The position numbers and the translations under genes were made by a program. DNA of 64,000 nt from Spirosoma pollinicola (GTDB lineage: Bacteria > Bacteroidota > Bacteroidia > Cytophagales > Spirosomataceae): positions 2,209,027-2,273,026 of the forward strand of contig NZ_CP025096.1 in the NCBI RefSeq assembly GCF_002831565.1, read 5' to 3'. The first letter of the stretch is position 1. Each line of letters starts with the position of its first letter. A model generated the notes under the pieces. That model was given only the letters and a program-made list of their open reading frames with translations. It searched no databases and was not told the origin of the DNA. Below are positions 45,171-55,511 of this stretch, in pieces.

Positions 45171-45875
45171 CTAGCGACTATTTTTTTTGCGGATTCGTTC
45201 GGCTAAACGGAGGTCAGCCAGTTCGATTACCCAGTCGACCTGCTCTTCAATTGTCATGAAGGATGTATCCAGCAATTCAGCGTCGGGAGCCTGTCTGAGC
45301 GGACTTTCGGTACGGGTCGTATCGATGAGATCGCGCTTTTCGATGTTCTTAATGATGTCTTCCAGATTCACCATCTCGCCTTTTGCCAGCAACTCCTGCT
45401 GCCTGCGCTGAGCGCGTGTTACAGTGTCTGCAGTCATAAATACTTTCACTTCAGCATCGGGAAACACCTTCGTGCCAATATCGCGGCCATCCATCACAAC
45501 GCCCCGCTTATGACCCATTTTTTGTTGTTGCGCAACCATCGCCCAGCGAACTTCGGGAATAGCACTGACTTCGCTGACAATGTTGGAAATGTACATTTTT
45601 CGGATTTCGTCTTCAACTGTCAGGCCGTTAAGACAGGTTTCATTTTTACCCGAACGCTCATTGTGTTTGAAGGTAATGTGGATTCGATCCAGCGCAGCGA
45701 CCACCTCTTTCGTATTGGAAAGAGAGACAAGTTCCTGACTAAAAAAAAGACTAACAGCCCGGTACATAGCACCCGTGTCAATATACCCATAGCCCATTTG
45801 GGCGGCTACAGCCTTGGCGGTTGTACTCTTTCCGCAACTTGAATACCCGTCAATTGCAATTACTATCTTCGGCAT
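45171..45875 (-). CDS. cmk: Cytidylate kinase
   Basis: The enzyme phosphorylates CMP and dCMP with ATP. The 234-residue protein has the P-loop GYSSCGKST (10-18), the family motif YIDTGAMYRAV, GRDIGTKVFPDA and RAQRRQQEL. Length and motifs fit Cmk. It precedes the FAD oxidoreductase on the same strand, separated by a repeat, so cotranscription is uncertain. The C-terminus ends in a basic RIRKKNSR tail. Confidence 0.95.
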   Translation of the reverse strand: MPKIVIAIDGYSSCGKSTTAKAVAAQMGYGYIDTGAMYRAVSLFFSQELVSLSNTKEVVAALDRIHITFKHNERSGKNETCLNGLTVEDEIRKMYISNIVSEVSAIPEVRWAMVAQQQKMGHKRGVVMDGRDIGTKVFPDAEVKVFMTADTVTRAQRRQQELLAKGEMVNLEDIIKNIEKRDLIDTTRTESPLRQAPDAELLDTSFMTIEEQVDWVIELADLRLAERIRKKNSR

Positions 45876-45995
45876 GTAAAATTGGCCCGCCGAAGCGGTA
45901 CTCTTTTAGACAAAATAATCGCAAAGATGACGTTTTGAGACGTAAGTTTCTACCTGATTCATCCCAGCCCTTCCGCTTTGCTACTAAATCCCATA

Positions 45996-46568
45996 TTAAT
46001 AGCCATTGGCTGACGGCTTTATCTCCCGATGTTCAGCCCGAAGCATCGAAAAAATATGTTCGTCCAGGTATTGATTGTTTTTGACAGCAGCCTTTCGATG
46101 GATTGCTTCGTGTTGGTAACCGGCTGCTTCAAGAACACGCATCGACCCAACGTTGCCTTCCAATACGCAGGCAAAGATACGATTGACCTGAAAATATTGA
46201 AAAATATAGCTTGTCATTAGCGGCAACGCTTCGGTCATAACACCCCGCCCCCAGTAGCTTTCACTGAGCCAGTAGCCAATTTCGGCGTTGTAGCGATAAA
46301 TATCATCTTTAACGGTAAAGCCAATGTTGCCAACCGCCTGCCCGTCGATCTCAACGGCGAAGTTGTTGGGTTGCTGATACGATTTATTCGACCGAACCCA
46401 CGAATGGGCATCCCGTGGCGTGTACGGATACGGAAAAAAATCGCGGACATTGTTCCAGATGTGGCGGTTGCTGGCGTGATAAACCAACGACTCCTCATCG
46501 CCCTCACGCCAGGGGCGCAATTGGCCAATAGAAAGCGGAAACGTGATCAACGTGGTAGTCAAGGTCAA
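45996..46568 (-). CDS. GNAT-family N-acetyltransferase (RimJ/RimL type)
   Basis: A 190-residue acetyltransferase with the RimJ/L pattern LRPWREGDEESLVYHASN, IGYWLSESYWGRGVMTEAL (acetyl-CoA loop) and RIFACVLEGNVGSMRVLEAAGYQHE. Relatives acetylate ribosomal protein N-termini or small molecules; the acceptor is unknown. It starts divergently from the pentapeptide-repeat sensor gene, with about 190 bases between that should hold both promoters. Confidence 0.88.
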   Translation of the reverse strand: MTLTTTLITFPLSIGQLRPWREGDEESLVYHASNRHIWNNVRDFFPYPYTPRDAHSWVRSNKSYQQPNNFAVEIDGQAVGNIGFTVKDDIYRYNAEIGYWLSESYWGRGVMTEALPLMTSYIFQYFQVNRIFACVLEGNVGSMRVLEAAGYQHEAIHRKAAVKNNQYLDEHIFSMLRAEHREIKPSANGY

Positions 46569-46760
46569 TGGAAGCGATGGGTAATTACGTCAGTAACAAT
46601 GTATGAATCCAAATGTTACGTCAAATTTATCCTTGTGCTTCCCCATTTCATACCAATCTAACCTGCATTCATCGGAAAATACGGGGAATGGCTTAGTAAG
46701 CATGGTAGTTTTGAGTCAACTGATTGAAGTAGTAACTTACTGACTTATTAATTACCACTC

Positions 46761-48236
46761 ATGACCCGCGAACAACTCATCGGTACGATTGGCAGGAATG
46801 GCAAACGCATTCAGTTGCGGGGGAGCGATTTGTCAAAATTTGACTTTAGTGGGCTCGACCTGACAGGAGCTGACTTAAGTTTTTCAGACCTCGGGAGGGC
46901 TAACTTTCGAGGGGCTATTCTGCGTAATGCCAATTTGAGTTTTGCGAACCTGAACGGAGCCGATTTTACGGATGCTGATCTTTTTGAGGCAAACTTTAAT
47001 TTCAGCGGCATGGAAGATGCTCAACTGACAGGCGCCAATGTAGAAGGGGCTTCGTTCAATTTTTCGGGACGCAGCAAGTATCGGCCCGATTCGCTGCTAA
47101 AACCAGAGCCGATTACGCTAACAAATATCCTGCAAAAACCCGGCTGGGGAGCCCTGATCGGAGCATTTCTCGGCGCCTTGTTAGTGTATGGTTGTAACGC
47201 CATTATTTTCTTCTCCAATCTGATTCTGACCGTAAAAGACCCCTTGATGGCGGGTTTGTACCAGTTTCTTATTATTCAGAATATGGTCGATGGCTCTGTC
47301 TCGTTTCTGATAACCTGGTCTCTGCTAGGCTGGCTCAGCCGACAGTTTAAATCCATGTGGCAACGGCATTTAGTTATCAGCTTTATCATAATGATCAGCT
47401 ATTTCATCATTAATCAAAGCCTGTACCTGACCTTGGGAAAGCCTTTTATTGATGAATTATTAAAGCGACCAAATACCATTGAGCCAACAGCCGCCTGGTA
47501 TATTTATGTACTGGGCGATCTGCTTATTGCCAACATATTTCTGTATGTGCTTCAACAGGGGCAGCAATTAACCCGGAAACTCTCCGACCAGGAATTTCAA
47601 TTGCTAAACCTGGAGAAACTGAAAACACGGGCTGAGCTAGATGCTTTACAGGCTAAAATTAATCCTCATTTTCTTTATAACGCCCTCAATAGCATTGCCA
47701 GTTTAGTGCATGACGATCCCGACAAAGCCGAAGAAATGACCCTGCTCCTTTCCAAGCTCTTTCGTTATTCGACCGGCCGGGATGGTGAATTATTTGCTAG
47801 CCTGGCCGACGAGCTGGAGATGGTTCGGACGTATTTGCAGGTTGAACAGGTTCGATTTGGTAACCGACTCACGTTCAGTGTTGAAATAAGTGACCCATCG
47901 CTTAGTGAGTTGCATTTACCCCAATTCTTGTTACAACCCATTGTCGAAAATGCCATTAAACACGGCATTGCCAAACGTGCCGACTCAGGCCGGATCGACG
48001 TTCGTATTTATGAAAAAAGTGGGGAGCTGCACCTCTGTGTACACGATAACGGCCCCGCTTTTCCCGACGATATGGGCGGGGGCTATGGGCTGCGGAGTAT
48101 TCAGGACAAACTCAAATTACTCTACGGCGACGATGCCCGGGTAGAGCTTCAGAACTGGCCGCTCAAACAGGTGTTGATCTCTATTTTGATGACTAAAATT
48201 CGGGCGGTTAAAGACCCCGCAACACCCGATGCTTAA
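46761..48236 (+). CDS. Pentapeptide-repeat sensor histidine kinase, LytS type
   Basis: The 491-residue protein joins three parts: a pentapeptide-repeat helix (about 20-103, repeated A(D/N)LxxANFxGA-like units), about four membrane segments (about 130-265), and a LytS-type kinase with the phospho-acceptor His303 in AKINPHFLYNALNS and an HATPase domain (PIVENAIKHGI, GGGYGLRSIQDKL). No usual extracellular sensor domain is present; the pentapeptide part precedes the first membrane helix and should be cytoplasmic. It shares eight bases with the LytTR regulator gene, its clear partner. What the pentapeptide helix senses is unknown. Confidence 0.88.
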   Translation: MTREQLIGTIGRNGKRIQLRGSDLSKFDFSGLDLTGADLSFSDLGRANFRGAILRNANLSFANLNGADFTDADLFEANFNFSGMEDAQLTGANVEGASFNFSGRSKYRPDSLLKPEPITLTNILQKPGWGALIGAFLGALLVYGCNAIIFFSNLILTVKDPLMAGLYQFLIIQNMVDGSVSFLITWSLLGWLSRQFKSMWQRHLVISFIIMISYFIINQSLYLTLGKPFIDELLKRPNTIEPTAAWYIYVLGDLLIANIFLYVLQQGQQLTRKLSDQEFQLLNLEKLKTRAELDALQAKINPHFLYNALNSIASLVHDDPDKAEEMTLLLSKLFRYSTGRDGELFASLADELEMVRTYLQVEQVRFGNRLTFSVEISDPSLSELHLPQFLLQPIVENAIKHGIAKRADSGRIDVRIYEKSGELHLCVHDNGPAFPDDMGGGYGLRSIQDKLKLLYGDDARVELQNWPLKQVLISILMTKIRAVKDPATPDA

Positions 48237-49032
48237 CCCAAATACAGCCATGACATTTCCACTAAAAACTATACTGATCGACGATGAATCGCTGGCCATC
48301 AGCCGATTGCGTCGTTTACTGGATAAACACCGCGACAGCATCGAGATCATTGGTGATGCCGCTAACGGAGCCGAGGGGCTAACACTCATCGAAAGCCAAC
48401 AACCCGACCTTATCTTTTTAGATATCGAAATGCCCTTACTAAACGGCTTCGAGATGTTGTCTCGCCTGACGACCATGCCGATGGTTGTCTTTGCCACCGC
48501 TTTTGACCAATACGCCATTCGTGCGTTCGAAGAGAATTCCATCGATTATTTGCTAAAGCCCATTGAAGCCGACCGCCTGACGCGTACTATACTAAAAATC
48601 AGGACGTTGGTTGAACGAACGGATGGCGGTCAACCCATTAGTAATCCAATGTCGGAGAGCGTTATGCGGTTACTGGCACAAATGCAGCCAAAGAAAGAAA
48701 TCTATTCGATCTCGGTGAAAACGGGCGAAAAAATCAAGCTGGTACCCCTCAGCGACATTGCGTATTTCGAGGCAGAAGACAAATATGTCTTTCTGGCAAC
48801 GATGGACGGACAGAAATTCCTGACCACCTACACACTGACAACACTCAACGAGAAACTACCCGACACCTTTGTGCGTATTAGTCGATCGGTGATGGTGAAC
48901 CGGCAAAAAATAACCGAAGTTCATCGCCATTTCGATGGTAAGTTTCTGCTGGCCATGAGCGATAAAAAAGGAACCCGGTTAACCTCTGGCAGTACTTATG
49001 GAGACACCGTTCGGCAACTGCTGGAGCTATAA
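48229..49032 (+). CDS. LytTR-family response regulator
   Basis: A 267-residue regulator with a receiver domain (phospho-acceptor Asp65 in LIFLDIEMPLLNG, conserved DDE at 18-20) and a C-terminal LytTR DNA-binding domain (about 155-267, with IAYFEAEDKYVFL and FVRISRSVMVNRQKI). It binds promoter DNA through the LytTR beta fold when phosphorylated. The start at 48229 overlaps the kinase gene; the ATG at 48250 is equally possible and would remove the overlap. Targets are not visible here. Confidence 0.93.
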   Translation: MLNPNTAMTFPLKTILIDDESLAISRLRRLLDKHRDSIEIIGDAANGAEGLTLIESQQPDLIFLDIEMPLLNGFEMLSRLTTMPMVVFATAFDQYAIRAFEENSIDYLLKPIEADRLTRTILKIRTLVERTDGGQPISNPMSESVMRLLAQMQPKKEIYSISVKTGEKIKLVPLSDIAYFEAEDKYVFLATMDGQKFLTTYTLTTLNEKLPDTFVRISRSVMVNRQKITEVHRHFDGKFLLAMSDKKGTRLTSGSTYGDTVRQLLEL

Positions 49033-49247
49033 ATACGGGTTACTGATTTATTGGTTATTGGCCTTTTTAAGGCTTCTTTCTTTGATAAAAATTAGGCCGT
49101 CCTTTTCCCCACTCCCAAGATGAGCAGATAATACATCAGGCAAAGACAAGTATATACGTATAAACCTCCTTCGTTTGTTAGTCTCTAACTATTTCAACTA
49201 TTTAAAAAATTCCTGGTAACTTTAAAAATGAACTACTGTGCATACCT

Positions 49248-51455
49248 ATGAATCTCCCTCCTTCTTTGCCTGAGGAGAATAGTCGGCTTAAGGCGCTTAA
49301 AAGTTACGATATACTTGACACGTTGCCGGAGGAGGACTATGATGAACTTACCCAACTTGCCGCTCAAATCTGTCAAACACCCATTGCGTTAATCAGTCTG
49401 GTTGACGAAAAACGGCAATGGTTTAAATCGAATCATGGGCTTCCGGTGCGGGAAACACCTCGCGAATATTCGTTTTGCGCTCATGCTATAATCAATCCGA
49501 ACGAACAACTAATTGTCACTGATTCACGTGAGGATGAACGCTTTGCTAAAAATCCATTGGTAACGGGTGACCCGCATGTTATTTTTTATGCAGGGACACC
49601 TTTAGTAGATGATGATGGGTTCGCTTTAGGGTCTTTATGTGTTATCGACAACGTACCAAAACAATTAAGCCAGGATCAGCTATCAGCACTCAAAATTTTA
49701 GGAAAACAAATCGTCAATCTGTTGAGGCTGCGAAAGCAGAACGACAAACTAAAAGAAAACGCTGAACATCTACGCATCGAAATCGACCAGCGCATTAAAG
49801 CACAGCAGCAAATAGACGAAGCCCAACAGCAAATACTCACCTCATTCGAACAGTCACCTGTCGCTATTGCCCTGCTTGATGAGCAAGATCTCACATTTCG
49901 CACGGCGAATCCTTTTTACGGTCAGTTAGTTGGTCGTCTTCCCGACCAGCTTGTAGGAAAGCCTCTGTTAACCGCCTTACCCGAATTGAAAGGACAGGGC
50001 TTTGATGATCAGCTTAAACAGGTGATAGCAACCACTACGCCCTATATTGCGACCGAACTGGCCGTGAACATAATGCGGCAGGGGCAACTTGAAACCATAT
50101 ACGTCGATCTAACTTACCAACCACACAAGCAACTGGATGGCCGTGTTACGGGCGTATTGGTAGTGGCTACAGACGTGACCAATCAGGTATTATCGCGACA
50201 AAAAATAGAGGCTAGTGAAACCCTCTTTCGCTCTCTGGCTAACTCCATTGATCAGCTAGCCTGGATTGCTGATAAACATGGCTGGATATACTGGTATAAT
50301 GATCGGTGGTATGATTATACCGGCACCACGCTGGAGCAAATGGAAGGGTGGGGTTGGCAATCGGTTCATGATCCCGATCGTATTGCCCAAATCGTCGCCT
50401 TATTTCAGCAAGCCTGGAAAGGAGATCAACCCTTCGAACTTACCTTTCGGCTACGCGCTAAAAATGGTTCATTCCGCTGGTTTCTGACCAGGGTATATCC
50501 AGTTAAAGACCACAATGGCCGCGTTGTGCAGTGGGTTGGTACGAACACCGATATCGAACAGCAAAAGCAAATCGAAGCTGACTTGGAACAGCAAGTACAG
50601 CAGCGTACCGAAGAGTTAGCTGTTTCTGTTAAAGAGCTGGCAGCCAGTAATACAGAACTCACCACAGCCAGTGCGGCTATACTCGCGGCCAACCAAAAGC
50701 TTGAAGCGGCTAACGCCTATTTAATCCGCTCGAACCAGAACCTGGAGCAGTTTGCTTACATTGCCAGTCATGATTTGCAGGAACCTCTGCGTAAAATTCA
50801 GTCGTTTAGCTCCTTGCTTGCTCAAAAATATGACGCTCAACTAGATGGGCTGGCACACAATTATTTAGATCGGATTACGTCTGCTGGAGCCCGGATGTCT
50901 GCGCTGATCAAGGATTTACTAACCTATTCACGGATTAATACCCGCCAACAGCCGTTTGATCTGGTATCGCTGGATATTATTATAGCCAATGTAGTAGACA
51001 CCTTGTCGCTGGAAATTGAGGAACGCAAAGCCCACATTGAGGTCGACCAACTAGCCCCTATACAGGGGGATAAATCCCAATTGGAACAGTTATTTCAGAA
51101 TTTACTTTCCAATGCCATTAAGTTCACCCCTACCAATGAGGAGCCCCGGATTAAAATCGACTATTTCCTAAGGAAAAGGAGCGAATTGCCCGACGGACTT
51201 CGTCCTACCAGCAACGCGCAGCAATTTCATCAAATCGATATAACTGACCAGGGTGTAGGCTTTGATCAGAAGTATCTTGACCGCATATTTCAGGTTTTTC
51301 AGCGATTACATGCTAAAAGTGAGTTTACCGGTACCGGCGTTGGTTTAGCCATTTGTGAGCGCGTGGTGGGTAATCATGGCGGGAGTATTACGGCAATTAG
51401 CAGGCCCGGCAAAGGCGCTACATTCTGCGTTTATTTACCAAGAATAATCAGTTGA
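49248..51455 (+). CDS. GAF/PAS sensor histidine kinase
   Basis: The 735-residue soluble kinase starts with a GAF domain (about 20-165, with FCAHAIINP and [22 protein letters not shown]), then two PAS/PAC domains (about 190-310 and 315-445), a coiled coil of Gln/Glu-rich helices (about 445-500), a HisKA domain with His508 in [12 protein letters not shown], and an HATPase domain ([40 protein letters not shown]). There are no membrane segments. No response regulator is adjacent, so it is an orphan kinase here. The input ligand is unknown. Confidence 0.92.
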   Translation: MNLPPSLPEENSRLKALKSYDILDTLPEEDYDELTQLAAQICQTPIALISLVDEKRQWFKSNHGLPVRETPREYSFCAHAIINPNEQLIVTDSREDERFAKNPLVTGDPHVIFYAGTPLVDDDGFALGSLCVIDNVPKQLSQDQLSALKILGKQIVNLLRLRKQNDKLKENAEHLRIEIDQRIKAQQQIDEAQQQILTSFEQSPVAIALLDEQDLTFRTANPFYGQLVGRLPDQLVGKPLLTALPELKGQGFDDQLKQVIATTTPYIATELAVNIMRQGQLETIYVDLTYQPHKQLDGRVTGVLVVATDVTNQVLSRQKIEASETLFRSLANSIDQLAWIADKHGWIYWYNDRWYDYTGTTLEQMEGWGWQSVHDPDRIAQIVALFQQAWKGDQPFELTFRLRAKNGSFRWFLTRVYPVKDHNGRVVQWVGTNTDIEQQKQIEADLEQQVQQRTEELAVSVKELAASNTELTTASAAILAANQKLEAANAYLIRSNQNLEQFAYIASHDLQEPLRKIQSFSSLLAQKYDAQLDGLAHNYLDRITSAGARMSALIKDLLTYSRINTRQQPFDLVSLDIIIANVVDTLSLEIEERKAHIEVDQLAPIQGDKSQLEQLFQNLLSNAIKFTPTNEEPRIKIDYFLRKRSELPDGLRPTSNAQQFHQIDITDQGVGFDQKYLDRIFQVFQRLHAKSEFTGTGVGLAICERVVGNHGGSITAISRPGKGATFCVYLPRIIS

Positions 51456-51491
51456 TGTTATAAGAAACCACGCAGAATTAAAATACTTTTT

Positions 51492-51589
51492 TAACCACAG
51501 AGGCACAGAGAAAACAGAGGTGAAGTACTCTGATAATAAGTCAATTGAACCTCTGCATTCCGTGTACCATAACAGGTTTGTGGCTAAAA
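51492..51589. repeat. Intergenic inverted repeat, type C (decayed)
   Basis: Left side TAACCACAGAGGCACAGAG (51492-51510) with AACAGAGGT, right side ACCTCTGC and GGTTTGTGGCTA (51549-51586). The outer and inner parts pair but the middle does not. Words resemble the type C element at 4061-4130. Confidence 0.55.
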
Positions 51590-51753
51590 AATTTAATTAG
51601 ACAATTAGATTAAGATCGAAAACTAAATCCCTGGTTTTCTGTTCTGGCCAGCATTCCCATTCCTGACTGTATCTACGGCCCGATGGCGTCTTTGCCCGAA
51701 CCAGCGTTCGCCGTGAGTGAAAGGGTTTATTTTTACCAGCAAATAGCACGTTT

Positions 51754-52089
51754 ATGAGTAAGAAAAATCGTACCGGCATCATGTACTCTACTGATCCAGA
51801 TTTCCAATATCAGTCCAGCGACGAGCCGGAAGCCGAAACCCTGCCTCCTGCCCAACAGAACCTTAAAATCTGGCTCATTAAAATGGGCGGCAACAAAGTT
51901 GTAACAACCGTGCGTGAGTTCATCGGTACCGAAGCCGATTTAGCCGATCTGGGTAAGCAATTAAAATCGGCCTGTGGCACGGGCGGCTCCAGCAAGGACA
52001 AGGAAATACTGATTCAGGGCGACCACCGCGACAAAGTACTGGCGTGGCTGATTGGCAAGGGGTATAAGGCCAAAAAAGCAGGCGGATAA
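51754..52089 (+). CDS. SUI1/eIF1-like translation initiation factor
   Basis: A 111-residue protein whose C-terminal two thirds is a SUI1 domain: GGNKVVTTVREFIGT, LKSACGTGGSSKDKEILIQGDHRDKVLAWLIGKGY. The N-terminal part is acidic and unstructured. Bacterial homologues (YciH-like) resemble eIF1 and are thought to act in translation start fidelity. The ATG at 51754 is preceded by no Shine-Dalgarno sequence. Confidence 0.92.
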   Translation: MSKKNRTGIMYSTDPDFQYQSSDEPEAETLPPAQQNLKIWLIKMGGNKVVTTVREFIGTEADLADLGKQLKSACGTGGSSKDKEILIQGDHRDKVLAWLIGKGYKAKKAGG

Positions 52090-52185
52090 ATTGATTTACG
52101 AATGACAAAACACACACAGTGCAAGCTTGATTATAAAAGTCTAAACAGCTTCCAATAACCTCACCTATCCAAACCCACAAATAAC

Positions 52186-52764
52186 ATGAATCCTAAAGTT
52201 GACTTTTATTTTAATAAAGCCGAAAAATGGCAGCAGGAATTCGAGAAAATGAGAATGATCGTTCTAGACTGTGGCCTGACCGAAGAGTTGAAGTGGGGTG
52301 TTCCCTGTTACACATTTCAGGGAAATAACATCGTGTTAATACACGGCTTCAAAGACTATTGTGCGCTTCTATTTCACAAAGGTGTGTTATTGAATGACGC
52401 CAGTAATCTTTTAATCCAGCAAACGGAAAATGTGCAGGCAGGACGCCAAATTCGGTTCACTAATCTTCGGGAAATAGTTGAGCTGGAGCCCACGTTGAAA
52501 GCCTATATTTATGAAGCTATTGAAGTAGAAAGAGCCGGTTTGAGAGTAGAATTAAAGAAGACCACAGAATTTCAAACTTCAGCAGAATTTCAACATAAAC
52601 TAGACAAACTCCCTGCCCTGAAAGCCGCTTTTGAGGCATTGACACCGGGGCGGCAGAGAGCCTATCTTCTTCATTTTTCTGCCCCTAAACAAGCCAAAAC
52701 CCGCGAATCAAGGGTTGAAAAATGTATACCGCAAATACTCAATGGAAAAGGATTGACTGATTAG
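52186..52764 (+). CDS. YdeI/OmpD-associated family protein (DUF1801 domain)
   Basis: The 192-residue protein has a DUF1801 domain (about 5-110, ELKWGVPCYTFQGNNIVLI and CALLFHKGVLL) followed by the YdeI C-terminal helix region with LTPGRQRAYLLHFSAPKQAKTRESRVEKC. Members are cytosolic proteins of unknown biochemical role, linked to stress in some bacteria. It runs convergent with the POT transporter gene, four bases apart. Confidence 0.88.
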   Translation: MNPKVDFYFNKAEKWQQEFEKMRMIVLDCGLTEELKWGVPCYTFQGNNIVLIHGFKDYCALLFHKGVLLNDASNLLIQQTENVQAGRQIRFTNLREIVELEPTLKAYIYEAIEVERAGLRVELKKTTEFQTSAEFQHKLDKLPALKAAFEALTPGRQRAYLLHFSAPKQAKTRESRVEKCIPQILNGKGLTD

Positions 52765-52768
52765 AAAA

Positions 52769-54280
52769 TCACTCGATACCACCCATCCACTTCCGTAGCG
52801 GCTTCACAAAGAGAAGCATAAATAAACCTGCGCCAAGTGAAAAAATAGCTACGCTTTGGAACAGCGAAGGCATTTGCGCTACGTTGCTTTCGTCAAAGCC
52901 CCCCGCAAACAGGCCCGCAATCAGGTTACCCAACGACGACCCCAGAAACCAGATGCCCATTAATTGACTGGCAAAACGCTTTGGTGCCAGCTTTGTAAAC
53001 GAACTCAGCCCTACCGGACTTAAAAACAATTCGGCAAGGGTAAAAATCAGATAGGTGACGGTCAGGTATAGCGATGATGTACGTACGCCGGTTACAGCCA
53101 GCTTCGACGCAAATACCATAACTACATAGGCTAACCCAAGCAGCAGCAAGCTAGTAGCTAACTTGGCCGGTACGGAATAAGTAATTTTTCGGTTCGCCAG
53201 AAAAATCCAGAGTGAGGCCAGAACGGGCGAAAAAAGAAGGATAAACGCCGGATTTAAATTCTGAAACCAGCTCGACGGAATCTCCCAACCAAAGAAAGTT
53301 AGATCGGTGTGGCGGTCGGCAAAAATCTGCAATGACGAGCCTTGCTGCTCATTACCAGCCCAATAGACAGCCGCAGCCATAAAAAATATAAACAAAACGG
53401 CGACCCTTTTTTTCTCAACCAGGGTCAAACCACCCGCCAGCAGGATATAAATGAAGTAACAGATGGCAACCAGCGAGATAATTGTACCCATCGCTTTGGC
53501 AAGCCCTATAGCCGTAGTCATATCCAGGATGCCCGTTAGTTGCAGCCCTAGCAATATGGCGCCTATACCCACCAGAAAACCAATCATCGACTTGTTGCCC
53601 GTCGATTGACCTTCTGTTGTTTGAGCGACCGTCGCCTTAACAGGCTGGTTTCCATATTGGGTCAGATACTTTTGACCCATCAGCCGAAACGTAATAATAC
53701 CGAGGGCCATACCAACGGCCGCTGCCCCAAAACCATAGTGCCAGCCAACTTTCTGGCCTAGATACCCAACAATGGTTATGCCAAGAAACGAACCGAGATT
53801 GATACCCATGTAAAAGATCGAGAAAGCCGAATCCCGACGCGCGCCACCCTCTGGATATAGTTCGCCAACGATGGTGCTGATATTAGGTTTGAGTAAGCCC
53901 GTGCCGAGTACTACCACACACAAACCCGCATAGAATACGCCCGGACCGGCCTGAAAAGCCAGAATAATATGGCCAATCATAATAATAATGCCGCCATAAA
54001 AGATGGACTTTCGTTGCCCTAAAATATTATCAGCAATCCATCCGCCGGGCAATGAGAGCAGGTAAACAGAGGCCGTATAAATTCCGTAGATGGCCGCACC
54101 TTCAGCCTCACTCAGCCCCATTCCACCCCTGACGTTGTCGATCAGGAACAGGAGAAGGATAGCCCGCATGCCGTAATAGCTGAACCGTTCCCACATCTCG
54201 GTGAGGAACAGAGCGAAAAGGCCCATTGGGTGACCAAAGAGCGTAGCTTTATTGGCGGGTTTATCAATAGTAACTTCCAT
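52769..54280 (-). CDS. POT/PTR2-family proton-coupled peptide transporter
   Basis: A 503-residue membrane transporter of the major facilitator superfamily. It has about 12-14 helices, the N-terminal ExxERFSYYGMRA motif (EMWERFSYYGM) and the PTR signature FSIFYMGINLGSFLG. These carriers import di- and tripeptides with protons. The EXXERFxYY motif, conserved in proton coupling, is intact. It is a single gene, divergent from nothing close by; upstream there are about 125 bases before the kelch protein gene on the same strand. Confidence 0.93.
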   Translation of the reverse strand: MEVTIDKPANKATLFGHPMGLFALFLTEMWERFSYYGMRAILLLFLIDNVRGGMGLSEAEGAAIYGIYTASVYLLSLPGGWIADNILGQRKSIFYGGIIIMIGHIILAFQAGPGVFYAGLCVVVLGTGLLKPNISTIVGELYPEGGARRDSAFSIFYMGINLGSFLGITIVGYLGQKVGWHYGFGAAAVGMALGIITFRLMGQKYLTQYGNQPVKATVAQTTEGQSTGNKSMIGFLVGIGAILLGLQLTGILDMTTAIGLAKAMGTIISLVAICYFIYILLAGGLTLVEKKRVAVLFIFFMAAAVYWAGNEQQGSSLQIFADRHTDLTFFGWEIPSSWFQNLNPAFILLFSPVLASLWIFLANRKITYSVPAKLATSLLLLGLAYVVMVFASKLAVTGVRTSSLYLTVTYLIFTLAELFLSPVGLSSFTKLAPKRFASQLMGIWFLGSSLGNLIAGLFAGGFDESNVAQMPSLFQSVAIFSLGAGLFMLLFVKPLRKWMGGIE

Positions 54281-54405
54281 AAAATTAGGTTAAGCAGTCA
54301 GTTTGCCGAAGAATATGATTGTCAACAGTCGTGATTGAGCGACTATTTAGTAAAAAAATAGTTGTAAATATATCTTCGATAAATGAGACTGCCAACAGCT
54401 ACCAG

Positions 54406-55374
54406 CTACAGGCCGGGATCAAAGGCCCACAGATCGGAGAAGGAAGTTGAGCCATTCACACCCGTCGTAATATAGCCTTTCGACCCAATAGCAAACCCAA
54501 CGGCTTGTGACCGGCTCGTTCCATCAAACGCGGCTTTATCTACCCAAAAATCCCCTACCGGATCATAGGCCCAGACATCCGTGGCACCAGCCCCCGTTGC
54601 CAGATAGCCAATACCATCAATAGCAAAACCAACACCGTACACCCTCGATGAATTTGTGAGCGCGGCACTGGAAAAGTCCTGACGTTTGGTCCATGAGTCG
54701 TTTGCGGGGTCATACGCCCACAAATCGGTTTGGTTCACGGAGTTAGTTGCTCCGGTGCCAACATACCCCCTATTATTTATAACGAATGTGGCAGCGCCTA
54801 CCCGCGCACTACCCCCAAAATCAGCTTTTCGCGTCCAGGTATCCGTGTCCGTGTTGTACTGCCACATATCACGCTGCTCACGTCCGTCATTACCCGTACA
54901 GACGAAGCCTGATGAGCCAACCGAAAACGCTACTGCCGACCGCCGGGCGGAACCGCCAAAATCGGCAACCCGTTTCCATGCATTTGTGACTGGGTCATAT
55001 TGATAAAAATCCTTGAGCAGGGTCCCGGTAGTTTGATCAACACCTGCGCCCAGATACCCTTTCGTACCTACCGAAAACGTTACGGCTTCACTACGGGCTT
55101 TAGCGGGGAAATTTGCCCATTGCGACCACGTATTCGTTGAAGGATCATACCGCCAGAAATCACTAAGGGGCTGCCGAGAATTATCGGACCCCGTGCCTAC
55201 GTAGGCGAGATCGCCAATTACGAATGCAGCCGCAGCATTGCGCCCCACCCCTTCAAATGCGGATTTAAGCGTCCAATCGCCTTTCTGAACAATGGATATA
55301 TTCCTCTCGACACAGGCGTGCAACAGCAAGAGCAGGCTACTAACGACAAAGAAAAGAGTACCGTTGAGTTTCAT
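54406..55374 (-). CDS. Kelch-repeat lipoprotein
   Basis: The 322-residue protein has a lipoprotein signal with a lipobox LLHAC (Cys21). The rest is about six kelch motifs (for example DFWRYDPSTNTW, YQYDPVTNAWKRVADF, DLWAYDPANDSWTKRQDF), which fold as a beta-propeller. In this phylum such propellers sit on the cell surface or in the periplasm and bind ligands; no enzyme motif is seen. It diverges from the M23 peptidase gene. Confidence 0.88.
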   Translation of the reverse strand: MKLNGTLFFVVSSLLLLLHACVERNISIVQKGDWTLKSAFEGVGRNAAAAFVIGDLAYVGTGSDNSRQPLSDFWRYDPSTNTWSQWANFPAKARSEAVTFSVGTKGYLGAGVDQTTGTLLKDFYQYDPVTNAWKRVADFGGSARRSAVAFSVGSSGFVCTGNDGREQRDMWQYNTDTDTWTRKADFGGSARVGAATFVINNRGYVGTGATNSVNQTDLWAYDPANDSWTKRQDFSSAALTNSSRVYGVGFAIDGIGYLATGAGATDVWAYDPVGDFWVDKAAFDGTSRSQAVGFAIGSKGYITTGVNGSTSFSDLWAFDPGL

Positions 55375-55511
55375 ATAATTGGCAGACTAAGTTTATGTCA
55401 AAACGATGTTTCCAAACCTATTTTCATAAGCTTGATTTTAACGCTTTTAAAACAAACTTTCTTATGTTTAACGCTGCTCACGGCTTATCTTCCTATCTAC
55501 TATATTTACTC

